Shown here: positions 1 through 8,740 of the stretch, piece after piece
Layout: the number at the start of each line of letters is the position of its first letter
Position numbering within the stretch: position 1 is the first letter of the stretch
From: Trichomonas vaginalis G3
Lineage: Eukaryota > Parabasalia > Trichomonadida > Trichomonadidae
NCBI RefSeq assembly: GCF_026262505.1
Contig: NC_067203.1
Coordinates: 21,743,411-21,807,410 of the forward strand
Length of the DNA stretch: 64,000 bases
Direction: 5' to 3'
The notes under the pieces: model-generated
What the model was told of the DNA's origin: nothing
What the model saw: only the letters and a program-made list of their open reading frames with translations
The model's database searches: none
Program-made: the position numbers and the translations under genes

Positions 1-88
1 CGGATAAAATTTGCTCACGAATTTCTTTCTTCAATGCTTCAACATCTATGACCTCTTGGGTCTTGTCCGTGGGACTTGTCTGAGTCAT
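1..88 (-). CDS. Partial small protein of element A (N-terminus only)
   Basis: A minus-strand frame opens with ATG at 88-86 and runs off the window edge. It encodes 29 residues beginning MTQTSPTDKTQEV, rich in Thr, Glu and Lys. It is divergent from the next gene with 45 bp between the two starts, an arrangement common in these elements. No function can be assigned from so short a piece. Confidence 0.4.
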   Translation of the reverse strand, partial: MTQTSPTDKTQEVIDVEALKKEIREQILS

Positions 89-133
89 TTGACTGCAGAT
101 AAAAAACAAAATTAAAACTTTAACCGATGTAAA

Positions 134-568
134 ATGAGCTTGTCAAAATCAGAGCGAGAGTCTATTATATTAAATGACGCAAGAGGAATACAACATCCTT
201 TCTATTACGTAAGTCAGAGTAAAGATGGTAAAATATACGTAAGAAAAAGAAAGGTTCCATTAGCGAATGCAGAAAGCGACAACATTAAGGTGTATGGCAA
301 GGGTGAAGTCCACGAAGCCCATATAAAACCTTCTGTTCAAACTGAGCCACCAATAGAACCAGAAGAAAAGAAGCCAGATGTACTTTCAATAACAAACCAA
401 GAGCTTATTGCAAAGTTCGTGAATTTCATTGAAAAACAAACCGAGTCAAAGAACCCTGACCCACCAGTGAAAGAAGTTGAGACAAAAGAGAATGTACAGT
501 TCATTGAAAATGTCAAGAAACAACTTCCACCACGAATGCCAAGAAGAAGAGTGAGAATAATGAAGTAA
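134..568 (+). CDS. Small basic element protein with DGKIYVRKRK-type N-terminal module
   Basis: The protein has 144 residues. The N-terminal 50 residues (SIILNDARGI..., then DGKIYVRKRK) resemble the start of the 78-aa gene at 2720-2956 and the gene at 32620-33202: an Ile-Ile-x-x-Ala-Arg helix, a short hydrophobic strand, a Lys/Asn-Asp-Gly turn and a basic tail. The middle is Pro/Glu-rich and probably disordered, and the C-terminus ends in a basic PPRMPRRRVRIMK segment that could bind DNA. It lies 27 bp upstream of the capsid gene on the same strand. The family is unrecognised; a capsid-associated or DNA-condensing role is only inference. Confidence 0.6.
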   Translation: MSLSKSERESIILNDARGIQHPFYYVSQSKDGKIYVRKRKVPLANAESDNIKVYGKGEVHEAHIKPSVQTEPPIEPEEKKPDVLSITNQELIAKFVNFIEKQTESKNPDPPVKEVETKENVQFIENVKKQLPPRMPRRRVRIMK

Positions 569-595
569 ATAGATATTTTTATCTGAAGTAAATAC

Positions 596-2170
596 ATGCA
601 GAACGAACAGCTAAACGAATTTACTCCAGCAGAGCATATTCATCAGATTCGCTCATATTTCGATATCATAGACAATGCAGTTCAAATTGGTGACACTAAT
701 AGAAAATATTCTGACGCAAAGATTCCATCACAACCTGGAACTGCTAAAGATAACACATGGGTAACATTCAATCTCTCACCTCCTGGTGAAAATATGTTGG
801 ACCTTTACAATACATTCATTACGTATAAAATGGAAGGTCAATTTATTGTAGATAAAGAAATTGGTTCAGGTCCCAATAAAACAAACCCACCAGGATTTTG
901 GATTGGTTTCGATGACGCTTTCTATGCAGTTGCTGGATATCAAATCCTTGCAAATGGTCGTATCGTATATTCTCAAGACAACGCAAGAGAAGAAGCATAT
1001 ATAACTTCAAACTCACAAACTACCGAACAAATAAAGAAAGTAGATGTTTTCTCAAAGACTCGACATGAAGATGTATGGAGTCATTCGGGAACATGCAGAA
1101 CAGGACAAATTGTTAGTGGTCCAATTACAGCAGGAAAATCATTTGATTTTAAGCTTCGTTTAAGAATTCCTGTTAGAAGATTCCTTCCATTAGAAGCTAT
1201 TCGATTTATTCCAGCTTTTGCAGGAAACATTCAGCTTAAAGTAAAGTTCAGTAGCGATGCCTTACAATGCACATCTATATCTGTAAATGATATCATTGCT
1301 TTCAATCCAACTCTTAAAGTTGCATTTGCTTCAGATTCAAATCCACCGACAAATAAATTTGTTCCATGGAATGAACCATTCACTATGATAACGAAGGCAG
1401 TAGAAGCTAGTGGAACAGTTACTATTACAACTGTAACCCAGCAACTATTTCGAACAAAGATGGATTTTAATGAATGTTTTATTCATCCAAAGTCATTCTC
1501 TTTAGACCCTAACATTTATACAGAACTTGTAGAACATTATACAAACGAGGCTTTATGTTTTCCTGTTAAAGTTATGGATTGGATTCCTATGGACGGTTCA
1601 TTCTCAAAGAATACAGATAGTTCAAGTGCAACATTTACAGCAGCTTATACGCCTATTAATGTTAAAAGTATTTGGGCACTATTTAGAAAGAAAGACAACT
1701 ATTATGTTAATTTTGAGAACCCTAAGTTTAAATATCTTCAGCTTTCCATGGGAGCTTATGGAAATATGCCTGCAGAACCTGAAAAATCATATGGACCTGT
1801 ATTTTATGAAATGGTTGCGAACGCTTGCAATACAAACAATGATATGATAGGATTTAATGAAGATGTTATGAGGTCATTGGTGGATGATGGTAGTGTGGAA
1901 CATAAATGGGATAGCTATGACAACACACATTTCTTATGTGGTTTTCCAACAGAAGTGGACTTTTGCTTCCAGCAAGGTCAAACATCTACTGCTCCAATAA
2001 CATACAAATTGTCTGTTAAAGGACCTATTGAACTAGCAACTGAAAATGTACCAAAGCCACTTATTGGATTTATGAGGGATTGTTGCTTTGCCATTCAGGT
2101 GCGTGCTAATGGCATCCCCATAATAAGATTAGATGACTATAACTTAGCTACGGACGACAGTGAGGAATAA
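596..2170 (+). CDS. Putative major capsid protein of element A (double-jelly-roll type)
   Basis: This 524-residue protein matches the element C capsid protein at 50536-52140 in length and order of features. Both have an acidic N-terminal stretch, a FxLRLRIPV/KLKLRVPL segment near residue 195 followed by a FLP...RFIPAFAGNI block, and a later region with aromatic-rich strands. Residues such as EHYTNEALCFPVKVMDW suggest beta-rich structure. Capsid proteins of Polintons are known to be double jelly-roll trimers, and that fold is inferred here from context and layout rather than shown. A TATTTTTA box (GATATTTTTATC) lies about 15 bp before the ATG. The gene looks whole. Confidence 0.65.
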   Translation: MQNEQLNEFTPAEHIHQIRSYFDIIDNAVQIGDTNRKYSDAKIPSQPGTAKDNTWVTFNLSPPGENMLDLYNTFITYKMEGQFIVDKEIGSGPNKTNPPGFWIGFDDAFYAVAGYQILANGRIVYSQDNAREEAYITSNSQTTEQIKKVDVFSKTRHEDVWSHSGTCRTGQIVSGPITAGKSFDFKLRLRIPVRRFLPLEAIRFIPAFAGNIQLKVKFSSDALQCTSISVNDIIAFNPTLKVAFASDSNPPTNKFVPWNEPFTMITKAVEASGTVTITTVTQQLFRTKMDFNECFIHPKSFSLDPNIYTELVEHYTNEALCFPVKVMDWIPMDGSFSKNTDSSSATFTAAYTPINVKSIWALFRKKDNYYVNFENPKFKYLQLSMGAYGNMPAEPEKSYGPVFYEMVANACNTNNDMIGFNEDVMRSLVDDGSVEHKWDSYDNTHFLCGFPTEVDFCFQQGQTSTAPITYKLSVKGPIELATENVPKPLIGFMRDCCFAIQVRANGIPIIRLDDYNLATDDSEE

Positions 2171-2200
2171 AGGATGAACGTTTATTTTTAAAGCTTATAA

Positions 2201-2671
2201 ATGAGTTCTTCATCAAGCTCTCGTGAACCTTCACCATCTATGAAACAAATTTTACCAAACGATTATGGAGCACCTATTGAATATTTCTTACGAGCTGCAC
2301 AATGGCAAAGAGCAGTCTCACCAAGGTTAGGTGTTCCACCAGCTCCTGTCAAAAATAGCATTTGGTCAAGTCCTTATATAAAATATGGTCTCCCACTAGG
2401 TTTGCTAGCTACAGCAGGAGCAGTTATGATGTTGAAAAGAAATAAAGCAAATGTTGTAAATAATACTGAAGTAGCTGAAGTTAAACAAACTCCAACACCT
2501 TCGCCAAAACCAACGTCAAAACCAACGCCTTCACAAGCAAAACCTTCAATGACTCCTGAACCTATGGAAGTACAAACTCCTGTTCAAAAGTCAACTCCTA
2601 AACCGACTCCAACATTTAAACCAGAACCTACTCCTCAAATAAATCGTAAAACTCCTGCGTTTCTTTACTGA
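2201..2671 (+). CDS. Small membrane protein with Pro/Thr-rich tail
   Basis: The protein has 156 residues. A Ser-rich start is followed by one hydrophobic segment near residues 65-82 (YGLPLGLLATAGAVMML) and a basic MLKRNKAN stop-transfer. A long low-complexity tail of Pro, Thr, Lys and Ser repeats (TPSPKPTSKPTPS) ends the protein. The layout suggests a single-pass membrane or virion membrane-active protein, with the tail probably disordered. It starts 30 bp after the capsid gene and its start is preceded by TTTATTTTTAA. No family is recognised; a minor virion component is inference from position. Confidence 0.55.
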   Translation: MSSSSSSREPSPSMKQILPNDYGAPIEYFLRAAQWQRAVSPRLGVPPAPVKNSIWSSPYIKYGLPLGLLATAGAVMMLKRNKANVVNNTEVAEVKQTPTPSPKPTSKPTPSQAKPSMTPEPMEVQTPVQKSTPKPTPTFKPEPTPQINRKTPAFLY

Positions 2672-2719
2672 AAAAATAACGTTATTTTTATTTAATATTA
2701 AAATTTTTATTTGATTGAA

Positions 2720-2956
2720 ATGACAAATAAAGTCACTGAAGCAATGAAACAAAAGTTTTTGGTAGAATACATTAAATCAGGAACTATTCCAGAAGGTTTT
2801 TACATTCATACTATGAAGGATGGTAGAGTTCAGTTTAGAAAGATAAAGCAACCATTAGATAAAGAAGGAATTTTGAGAAAGATTAAACTTCATGAGGACA
2901 ACATTGCTAAACTTAAGAAGAAGTTAGAAGAGTTGGAGAAAGGAAGAGAGTTATAA
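2720..2956 (+). CDS. Small coiled-coil protein with DGRVQFRKIK module
   Basis: Starting at the first ATG (2720), the frame gives 78 residues. Residues 10-45 repeat the module seen at 134-568 (YIKSGTIPEGFYI...DGRVQFRKIK). The C-terminal 30 residues (HEDNIAKLKKKLEELEK) form a clear heptad coiled coil, so the protein probably oligomerises. Two T/A boxes of the TTATTTTTAT type stand in the 45 bp before the start. The function is not known; the fixed position downstream of capsid genes suggests a virion or regulatory accessory. Confidence 0.55.
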   Translation: MTNKVTEAMKQKFLVEYIKSGTIPEGFYIHTMKDGRVQFRKIKQPLDKEGILRKIKLHEDNIAKLKKKLEELEKGREL

Positions 2957-2972
2957 AGCAATGAATTCAACA

Positions 2973-3023
2973 AGGTGAAAAAACAGGTGAAAAAAGAGGT
3001 GAGATCTCACCACTTCACCTAAA
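2973..3023. promoter_or_regulatory. AGGTGA/TCACC cluster of element A
   Basis: Three AGGTGA boxes spaced by A-runs are followed by GATCTCACCACTTCACCTAAA. The same arrangement, in either orientation, recurs at about 26496, 58851, 58955, 59955, 61038 and 61560 in elements B and C. It sits just after the last gene of element A. It is probably a cis-regulatory or replication-related site; no protein is known to bind it. Confidence 0.5.
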
Positions 3024-3051
3024 TTTATTTTTGTGCTATGTTTTCATATGT

Positions 3052-3180
3052 GTGAAGTCGTTAGTGAAGTCGTTAGTGAAGCACAGCAATGGGAAGAGTT
3101 GCAATACTTTTGTAAGTGAGAACGTTTATTTTTTACAGTAGTGAAGTCGTTTGTGAAAACGTTAGTGAGGTGAAGTGGTT
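3052..3180. repeat. Short GTGAAGTCGTTA repeats at the edge of element A
   Basis: Copies of a 12-15 bp motif (GTGAAGTCGTTAGTGAAG and degenerate forms) occur at 3052-3091 and again at 3142-3180, separated by unique sequence holding a GAACGTTTATTTTTT box. They resemble the repeat arrays that lie beside AGGTGA clusters in element C but have a different sequence. Confidence 0.5.
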
Positions 3181-3274
3181 GGCGGCTTTGTAAATATTTA
3201 AGGTTAAGTTAGTGTTGTCGTTTGTGTTGTAAAATATACATTAACGGTTTCGTAAAGTGTCAAATTCACATATA

Positions 3275-3460
3275 ATGGGTAAGGAGGCTCGCAGTGCCTC
3301 CGTACACATGATATGTATACTAACTAATGCAATAGATTGCTATCTAAAAAATGCTACTAAATATGTCAAAGAATCGGAATTTGAAATAGTGGAAATACTT
3401 AAAAATCATGGTTCAGATCTACCATCGAATTATTATAACAATATAAACTCTTCTAAATAA
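3275..3460 (+). CDS. Small hypothetical protein
   Basis: Taking the first ATG gives 61 residues starting MGKEARSASVHMIC. A host-type initiator TCACAT stands 8 bp upstream. The composition looks protein-like (Cys, hydrophobics, an acidic helix KESEFEIVEILKNHG), but there is no recognised domain. It could be the surviving 5' or 3' part of a longer trichomonad repeat gene. Confidence 0.3.
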   Translation: MGKEARSASVHMICILTNAIDCYLKNATKYVKESEFEIVEILKNHGSDLPSNYYNNINSSK

Positions 3461-3667
3461 TGCGGAAATATTTACAAATCTTATTTCAAACCGGATTAAC
3501 CGCATTCGATTTCTTAAAATTGAATTCAAATGAGGTTAAGTGCAATTAACGATTTAATGAAATTATGGAAATATAGAGCTTCTTTGATGATGAGATATTT
3601 GTCAAAGAATTGTCAAATTAATTCAAATTTTGAATTAATTTCAATTCAGAAGTAAATCATATTTATT

Positions 3668-4045
3668 ATGCTTGCCATATTATCATTCCGCCTCTTGCCA
3701 GGTCAAAAGCCTATTCATGTTCCATGGCCGTTCCAATGCAAATCTGTAAGGAACGAAGAACTTGAAGAAGATGATGGTAACTTTGCAGTTTTCTAACAGA
3801 AACCGATTGCCTTTTTCCCTAAGAAGTGGATTAAGAGAATTCAGAAGAATTTTGATGAAGAGAGTAATTTTCCAGTTTTCTACCAGAAACCAATAGCATT
3901 CTTCCCAAGAAAATGTGTTAAGAGAGTTCAGAAGAATTCAATTCCAACTTTCCTTTTAACTTCATCTCGCTTGACTTCTGCAAATCTCAATCCCATGAAA
4001 CCTCACTCAGTAACTCCAAAATTTATAATACATAGATACAAGTAA
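3668..4045 (+). pseudogene. Degenerate host gene remnant with two internal repeats
   Basis: An ATG-started frame at 3668 gives 42 codons, meets one TAA at 3794, and then stays open in the same frame to a TAA at 4043. Two related segments of about 28 codons lie side by side: F-Y/stop-QKPIAFFPKKWIKRIQKN and FYQKPIAFFPRKCVKRVQKN. This looks like a small basic protein with a duplicated module and one internal stop. It may be a remnant of a multicopy trichomonad gene family. No function is recognised. Confidence 0.4.
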
Positions 4046-4225
4046 CTTATTTAAAGAGTAAATATTCTTAATTTATTCCAAATACTGAGATTAGTTTTTC
4101 TTTCCTTCTCAAATAGTAATATTATTGAAATAAGCATATCTCAATGAGAAAAACATACTGATTTCAAGAAAGGTAATTAAAATTTAGAAATTATAAATGA
4201 ATATACATATTTATTAATGAAATTA

Positions 4226-5407
4226 TTAGTTTAATGATTCAGAAAGATCCCATAGCATTCTGTTATGAGCAATCATATCTTTTTCATCTGCAATACAATT
4301 TTCCGGACGAGTTAGAATGCAACCTAAGGCTTCAACAACTCCACCTGGTCCACATTGTGGCAGTGAATATATTCTGAGTCCACTTGAAAGCTTGTCAAGT
4401 GAACTTTCGCACATTACAAGAGAATATCCGAAATGTTTTCTCCATTTAGCAGCTTCTGGATTCGAATTTTCATATCGATTGACAATTGATCCATATAAGG
4501 CAGAAATAAACTCTTTTTCATATTCGTTTTGGGTTTCTGATAAATATTCCTCTAATTTCTTTGGTTTTACTGGAGATCTTAAATATTCAAGTTCTTCATC
4601 TGTCAACGGTCTTTCTTTTGTCTTTTTTAGTAGCTTTTTATAATCATCAACCAAATTTCCAGAAATAATTTTTGAAATTCTGTTCAATGTTGAAGAAATT
4701 ATGCCTGCAATGTCATAAATTATCTTACTATTCTGCAATATATCTGATATATTTGTGTTATTAAATGGAGTATATAAAGATCTGGAAGAAAATTCTGGAT
4801 TTCCAAATAAATTGCTGGAAACTACAACATTTTTGATCTCATTCCAAATCATCTTAGAGAAAGCAAGTCCATAGTTGTTTTCTCCTAAAGCTCTTTTTGT
4901 TGCTTCGGAAATTTTTCTTCCATCATAAGGCATCAAGTCATCCCATGACCAAATAGAGAAATGAAACTTTGTTGTGACCGATTGAGCACCTGTTTTCTCT
5001 TCTTCAGTGCCATAACTATAAGGAGACCAATTATAGCCTGCACAAAGACATTTGGTTTGTGTTTTTCGCATATGAATAATGCACTTATTGCAAAGATTAC
5101 ATATCTTATGAAAATATTCAGGAGAAAACCATTCAGGAGCAGGAAGATATAATTTTGAACTTAAATCGAGAACCATTACATGGAAGAATTTGGAATATGG
5201 ACTTAAAACTGATATTACAGCTGGATTTTGGTCATTTTCTAACTTCTCTTCATATAATAAAGATTCTCTAAAAATTTGTGTTAATTTTTCTAAATTTACA
5301 CAATCCTTTGGTCTCATACGTGCAGGTAACTGGAATCCTTGGCTATATCCTTGATCGCGAGGAAACAAAGGAAAAAGAGGACAAGTGACGAAATAATTTG
5401 GATTCAT
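4226..5407 (-). CDS. Hypothetical protein, 393 aa
   Basis: A long open frame with a host initiator (TCATAATG, the initiator touching the ATG) supports a real gene on the minus strand. The N-terminus is Pro/Phe-rich (CPLFPLFPRDQGYSQGF). A cysteine group (HKICNLCNKCIIH...CLCAGYNW, roughly residues 105-130) could bind zinc. A conserved-looking FSIWSWDDLMPYDG segment lies near residue 150, and the C-terminal third is helical and charged. There is no signal peptide and no clear membrane segment. It is divergently arranged with the WDR11-like gene, with 214 bp between the starts. I do not recognise the family; trichomonad-specific is the best guess. Confidence 0.65.
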   Translation of the reverse strand: MNPNYFVTCPLFPLFPRDQGYSQGFQLPARMRPKDCVNLEKLTQIFRESLLYEEKLENDQNPAVISVLSPYSKFFHVMVLDLSSKLYLPAPEWFSPEYFHKICNLCNKCIIHMRKTQTKCLCAGYNWSPYSYGTEEEKTGAQSVTTKFHFSIWSWDDLMPYDGRKISEATKRALGENNYGLAFSKMIWNEIKNVVVSSNLFGNPEFSSRSLYTPFNNTNISDILQNSKIIYDIAGIISSTLNRISKIISGNLVDDYKKLLKKTKERPLTDEELEYLRSPVKPKKLEEYLSETQNEYEKEFISALYGSIVNRYENSNPEAAKWRKHFGYSLVMCESSLDKLSSGLRIYSLPQCGPGGVVEALGCILTRPENCIADEKDMIAHNRMLWDLSESLN

Positions 5408-5604
5408 TATGATAAAATGGAGATCATTTTTATGGAATTTATATCACCAAGTTGAATATTTTCTATTCCAATATTATTATGCTATAGCCAATTTGCTCAA
5501 TTTTAGAAAATTTCAGAACTTTTTTTTACATCGAAATTTTTTGATTATTTAGTTATCATTAGATTTCATATCAATATTAGTGATCAAAACAGATAAAATA
5601 ACCA

Positions 5605-5610
5605 TCATTT
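5605..5610 (+). promoter_or_regulatory. Host initiator (Inr) of the WDR11-like gene
   Basis: TCATTT, 12 bp before the ATG at 5622, matches the trichomonad initiator TCA-Py-A/T-A/T, which is normally within about 20 bp of the start codon. Confidence 0.6.
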
Positions 5611-5621
5611 TTTAAAAGAGA

Positions 5622-8249
5622 ATGGCTTTACCTTTTGCTGTGAAAGACCTTCCGTACTGGGACAGCAGCACAAAGAAGCCACTGATAGCATGGAGTCAAA
5701 GCGGCATAATTGCATCTGCTGTTGATAGATACGTAACATTTTATATCGAAAATGAAAATAAAGTTGATATATATTCATCAATTAAATGTTCAGACTCTCA
5801 AATCACAACAATAACATGGTCACAAGGGTTTAATTCTGATGGTTTTACGCCTCTTTACTTACTTATAGGAAATATCGAAGGAGATGTGAGAGTTTATGAT
5901 CTATTGAGAAATACAGTCTTAAATTCTGTTCATTTACGTGAAGGATCCGTCATTTCTAGTGTTGGATCTCCACTCAATGCCCTTGAATTTTACATTGGAT
6001 CTTCGAAAAATACCATTTACTGCATTGATTTCAGTCCATTGGACACACCATCACTTGTGTGGAGCTTGCCTTCACCATATACACCCAATATATTGCGAAT
6101 TTCTCCACATGATTACACACAATTATTATGTTTTGCGTCAACTGGAGAATTTTCCATACTTGGCGATATTGACCTCCGAAATGGTGCCAAAATCATTTCA
6201 AGTCTTGTATTTTCTGACCACGACCACGGTCAATTCATGAATTGTAACTTTTATCCTCATCTCGACAACTCTATTTACATTGTTGCTACATCTGGCGTGT
6301 TCCTATATACATTCAAAGATAACGTTTTTACATTGATTTACAGCGCAGACAGCCGCAGTGACATTATATACGATGCATTCTTTCCGAAATCAGACGATAG
6401 ACTAATAGCGATTATCCACAGGACACATATACGTCTCAGCTGCATAGATCAGCTCAATCTCGACTCATTCCAGAGCGTTCATGCGATATCGGATGGAACA
6501 AAAGATACATTTGAGTCATCCGTTGGATTTCTCAACAACAAATTGTGTCTTTTATCACGTGGATCAATCCAAATGATCCAAATTGCGAATAGAAAATTCA
6601 GAGTTTATTGCATCGCGAGATTTCCATTTGGAAAGCCAACAGGTATCTGCACACATAAGAATATGATATCTATTGCCAACGAATATGGTTTTGTTGGCAT
6701 TTCTTCAATTCCAAAGGATTCTCCATCTTATTACGTCGGATCATGCACTTACAACAAACTTATTAGAGTCATCAATGGTAGAATACACTCCTTGCATGCT
6801 CTTACAGATAATTTGATCCTTATTTCAGGTACACAAAAAGAAAATCAAAAAGTTTTGATTTTTGACGCTTCAAACCTCAAATTACGTTCCGTTCTCAAGG
6901 AGAGCCAAGAGATCTCCACAAAGGATAAGCCAGTGGTCGTTGTAAGCCCCAATAAAAAGTATTTCGCAGTTTCTCTTGGTGACTCAATTTTGGCACTTTT
7001 TACTTCCCTGGGGAAGCAAATTACATCGTTTACAAACAATCAGAAAACATTTGTTGTTTTTTGTTCTGACCCTGATGAACTGCTTGCAATATCTTCAAAT
7101 GGTAATGTTTACGATTTCGAACTTTCAGACGATAATTGTAAACTTAAGAAATCTTTCCTATTACAAATTGAGAGGGAAACGATAACAACCGTTTGTTCCT
7201 CATTCAATTGTTTTTATGTCGGCACTAAGAGCGGCAAATTGTATAATTTTGGTTGGGACATGAAGCAGATCTCCAATTGCCAGGTTTCGAACAAACCATT
7301 ATCCGAAATCATCATCGGTGAATCAAAAGCTATCGTCACCGATAACAATTTTGGCACTTTTCGGGTTGGCATCACACATGATTTAGTTTCGAAACAGATG
7401 AAATCGAAAGTTGATGTATGTCAGTTCCTTTCAGAAGATTACTTGATCTGTTGTTTGAAGGAAGAGAAGTCAATAAGTGTTTTGAGTTCCAATGATTTAG
7501 AATCTCGTTTTGAAAGAATTCCAACATTCTTTTTGGAAACTCCTGTTTTGTTCTCGGATTACGCGAGAAAGGAGTATTTCGGAAACGAGTTGAAGAAGTG
7601 CAAGAACTTAGAAGCAGCTTGGAAACTCTGCGATAGAACAGGATATTTCATTTTAGGTGAATTGTTGAGACTCAAAAACAAAATTTTTAGTCCTTTAGTT
7701 TTCGATATTTCTGGCCAAGAAAAATTGCATTCACTTTTTGAGAGTTTATCGTACATGTTTATAAGAAGTCGCGGAGATAATGCAACAGATAGAAGAGTTA
7801 GAATGTCATTGCTTCGTAACGACAGACAGAAAGCTTTAGAAGTTTTTTTGACACCGAATAATTCATTGAATAATTTTGAAAAGAATGTTTTGAAAGCAGG
7901 ATATCTTAATTTAGAGAGTTCTGCTGAGTCTGCTGCTGTTGTTGCTGCATTGATTGGAAATGGATGTTATGCTACTGCAATTGATATCCTTCTTATAACG
8001 AAACAATACGGACAGGCTGCGAGATTATGTCTTCAAAACTCTGAAATGGAAATGGCTTTGCACATTTCTTGTTCACTTTGCAGAGATGAAGATAAAAAGG
8101 AAACTGTGGATAAAGTGGCGAAATCACTTGCTGGTTCAAGAAATGTTATTCACGCAGCTGCTTTGCATCTTCTTAACGACGACGTCCCAAAGGCTGTGGA
8201 ATGTTTGCAGCACAAATTGGACATTTCATCTATCATTAAATTGTTTTAA
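5622..8249 (+). CDS. WDR11-like WD40 protein
   Basis: This 875-residue protein appears to consist of two beta-propellers (roughly residues 1-330 and 340-650) followed by an alpha-helical C-terminal region (about 660-875). The opening WSQSGIIASAVDRYVTFYI and LRISPHDYTQLLCFASTGEF resemble the start of WDR11, where a WGWQGLIAYGCHSLVVVID-like strand begins the first propeller. The C-terminal helices (ALIGNGCYATAIDILL, EMALHISCSL, VIHAAALHLLNDD) match the TPR-like solenoid of that family. In animals WDR11 works with FAM91A1 on trans-Golgi vesicle tethering of AP-1 carriers; whether that holds here is inference. An Inr lies at 5605, and TTTTAAAA at the stop supplies the TAAA polyadenylation signal. 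Another large WD40/solenoid trafficking protein remains possible. Confidence 0.6.
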   Translation: MALPFAVKDLPYWDSSTKKPLIAWSQSGIIASAVDRYVTFYIENENKVDIYSSIKCSDSQITTITWSQGFNSDGFTPLYLLIGNIEGDVRVYDLLRNTVLNSVHLREGSVISSVGSPLNALEFYIGSSKNTIYCIDFSPLDTPSLVWSLPSPYTPNILRISPHDYTQLLCFASTGEFSILGDIDLRNGAKIISSLVFSDHDHGQFMNCNFYPHLDNSIYIVATSGVFLYTFKDNVFTLIYSADSRSDIIYDAFFPKSDDRLIAIIHRTHIRLSCIDQLNLDSFQSVHAISDGTKDTFESSVGFLNNKLCLLSRGSIQMIQIANRKFRVYCIARFPFGKPTGICTHKNMISIANEYGFVGISSIPKDSPSYYVGSCTYNKLIRVINGRIHSLHALTDNLILISGTQKENQKVLIFDASNLKLRSVLKESQEISTKDKPVVVVSPNKKYFAVSLGDSILALFTSLGKQITSFTNNQKTFVVFCSDPDELLAISSNGNVYDFELSDDNCKLKKSFLLQIERETITTVCSSFNCFYVGTKSGKLYNFGWDMKQISNCQVSNKPLSEIIIGESKAIVTDNNFGTFRVGITHDLVSKQMKSKVDVCQFLSEDYLICCLKEEKSISVLSSNDLESRFERIPTFFLETPVLFSDYARKEYFGNELKKCKNLEAAWKLCDRTGYFILGELLRLKNKIFSPLVFDISGQEKLHSLFESLSYMFIRSRGDNATDRRVRMSLLRNDRQKALEVFLTPNNSLNNFEKNVLKAGYLNLESSAESAAVVAALIGNGCYATAIDILLITKQYGQAARLCLQNSEMEMALHISCSLCRDEDKKETVDKVAKSLAGSRNVIHAAALHLLNDDVPKAVECLQHKLDISSIIKLF

Positions 8250-8740
8250 AATGTTTTTTAATTTTTATTTTTAAAGTAAAGCAGTATTTAGTTTGTAATG
8301 TCCTCCTTTATAATTCTCATTATGAACAAAAATTATCTGATATAGGTGACTCAAGTTTTGTTGAGCTCTCATAATGGAACAAGATATTCAGATTGATAAA
8401 ATTCTTTATGTTTTATTATGACAAGAAAACAAAGTAAATCTCTTTATGTCTGAAGGTGAATTAGTTCTGTTTCACATTCATAAACTTATGTAATATTTGA
8501 TTAAAAATGGTTATTTATTCAGATTGAAATTCATCTTCTCGCCCACTTGTTTTTGGTCTGTCCAATTATGCAGAAAATTGAGAGTTCTTTCATTTATTCG
8601 ACCTATTTTCCAAACAAACGAGTAAAGAAAAAATTCCAACTTGAAAATTTTGATCAAAAATTTTTGAAATTTTATCTGACACTGTGTGTTTAAGAAATAT
8701 ACAAATTGTAATAAAAAATTTATTCCTGCAAAAAAAATAA
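8250..8740. other. Intergenic spacer between two WD40 genes
   Basis: The spacer is AT-rich, with no convincing coding frame or repeat. The first 30 bases hold the polyadenylation signal of the upstream gene. No good TCA-type initiator is visible directly before the 8741 start, unlike most host genes here. Confidence 0.5.

Larger units (their letters stand above)
1..3180. mobile_element. Maverick/Polinton-type element A, one end, cut by window edge
   Basis: The stretch holds a divergent short gene at the left edge followed by four plus-strand genes: a small basic protein, a capsid-type protein, a proline-rich single-membrane-segment protein and a small coiled-coil protein. The capsid gene resembles the one in elements B and C in length and internal layout but is clearly a different lineage. 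The gene starts carry the TATTTTTA-type box seen in B and C, and the AGGTGA/TCACC cluster at 2973-3023 also recurs in them. No terminal inverted repeat is visible near 3.2 kb, so the right limit is approximate and the element is incomplete in the window. The visible genes look whole. Confidence 0.75.
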
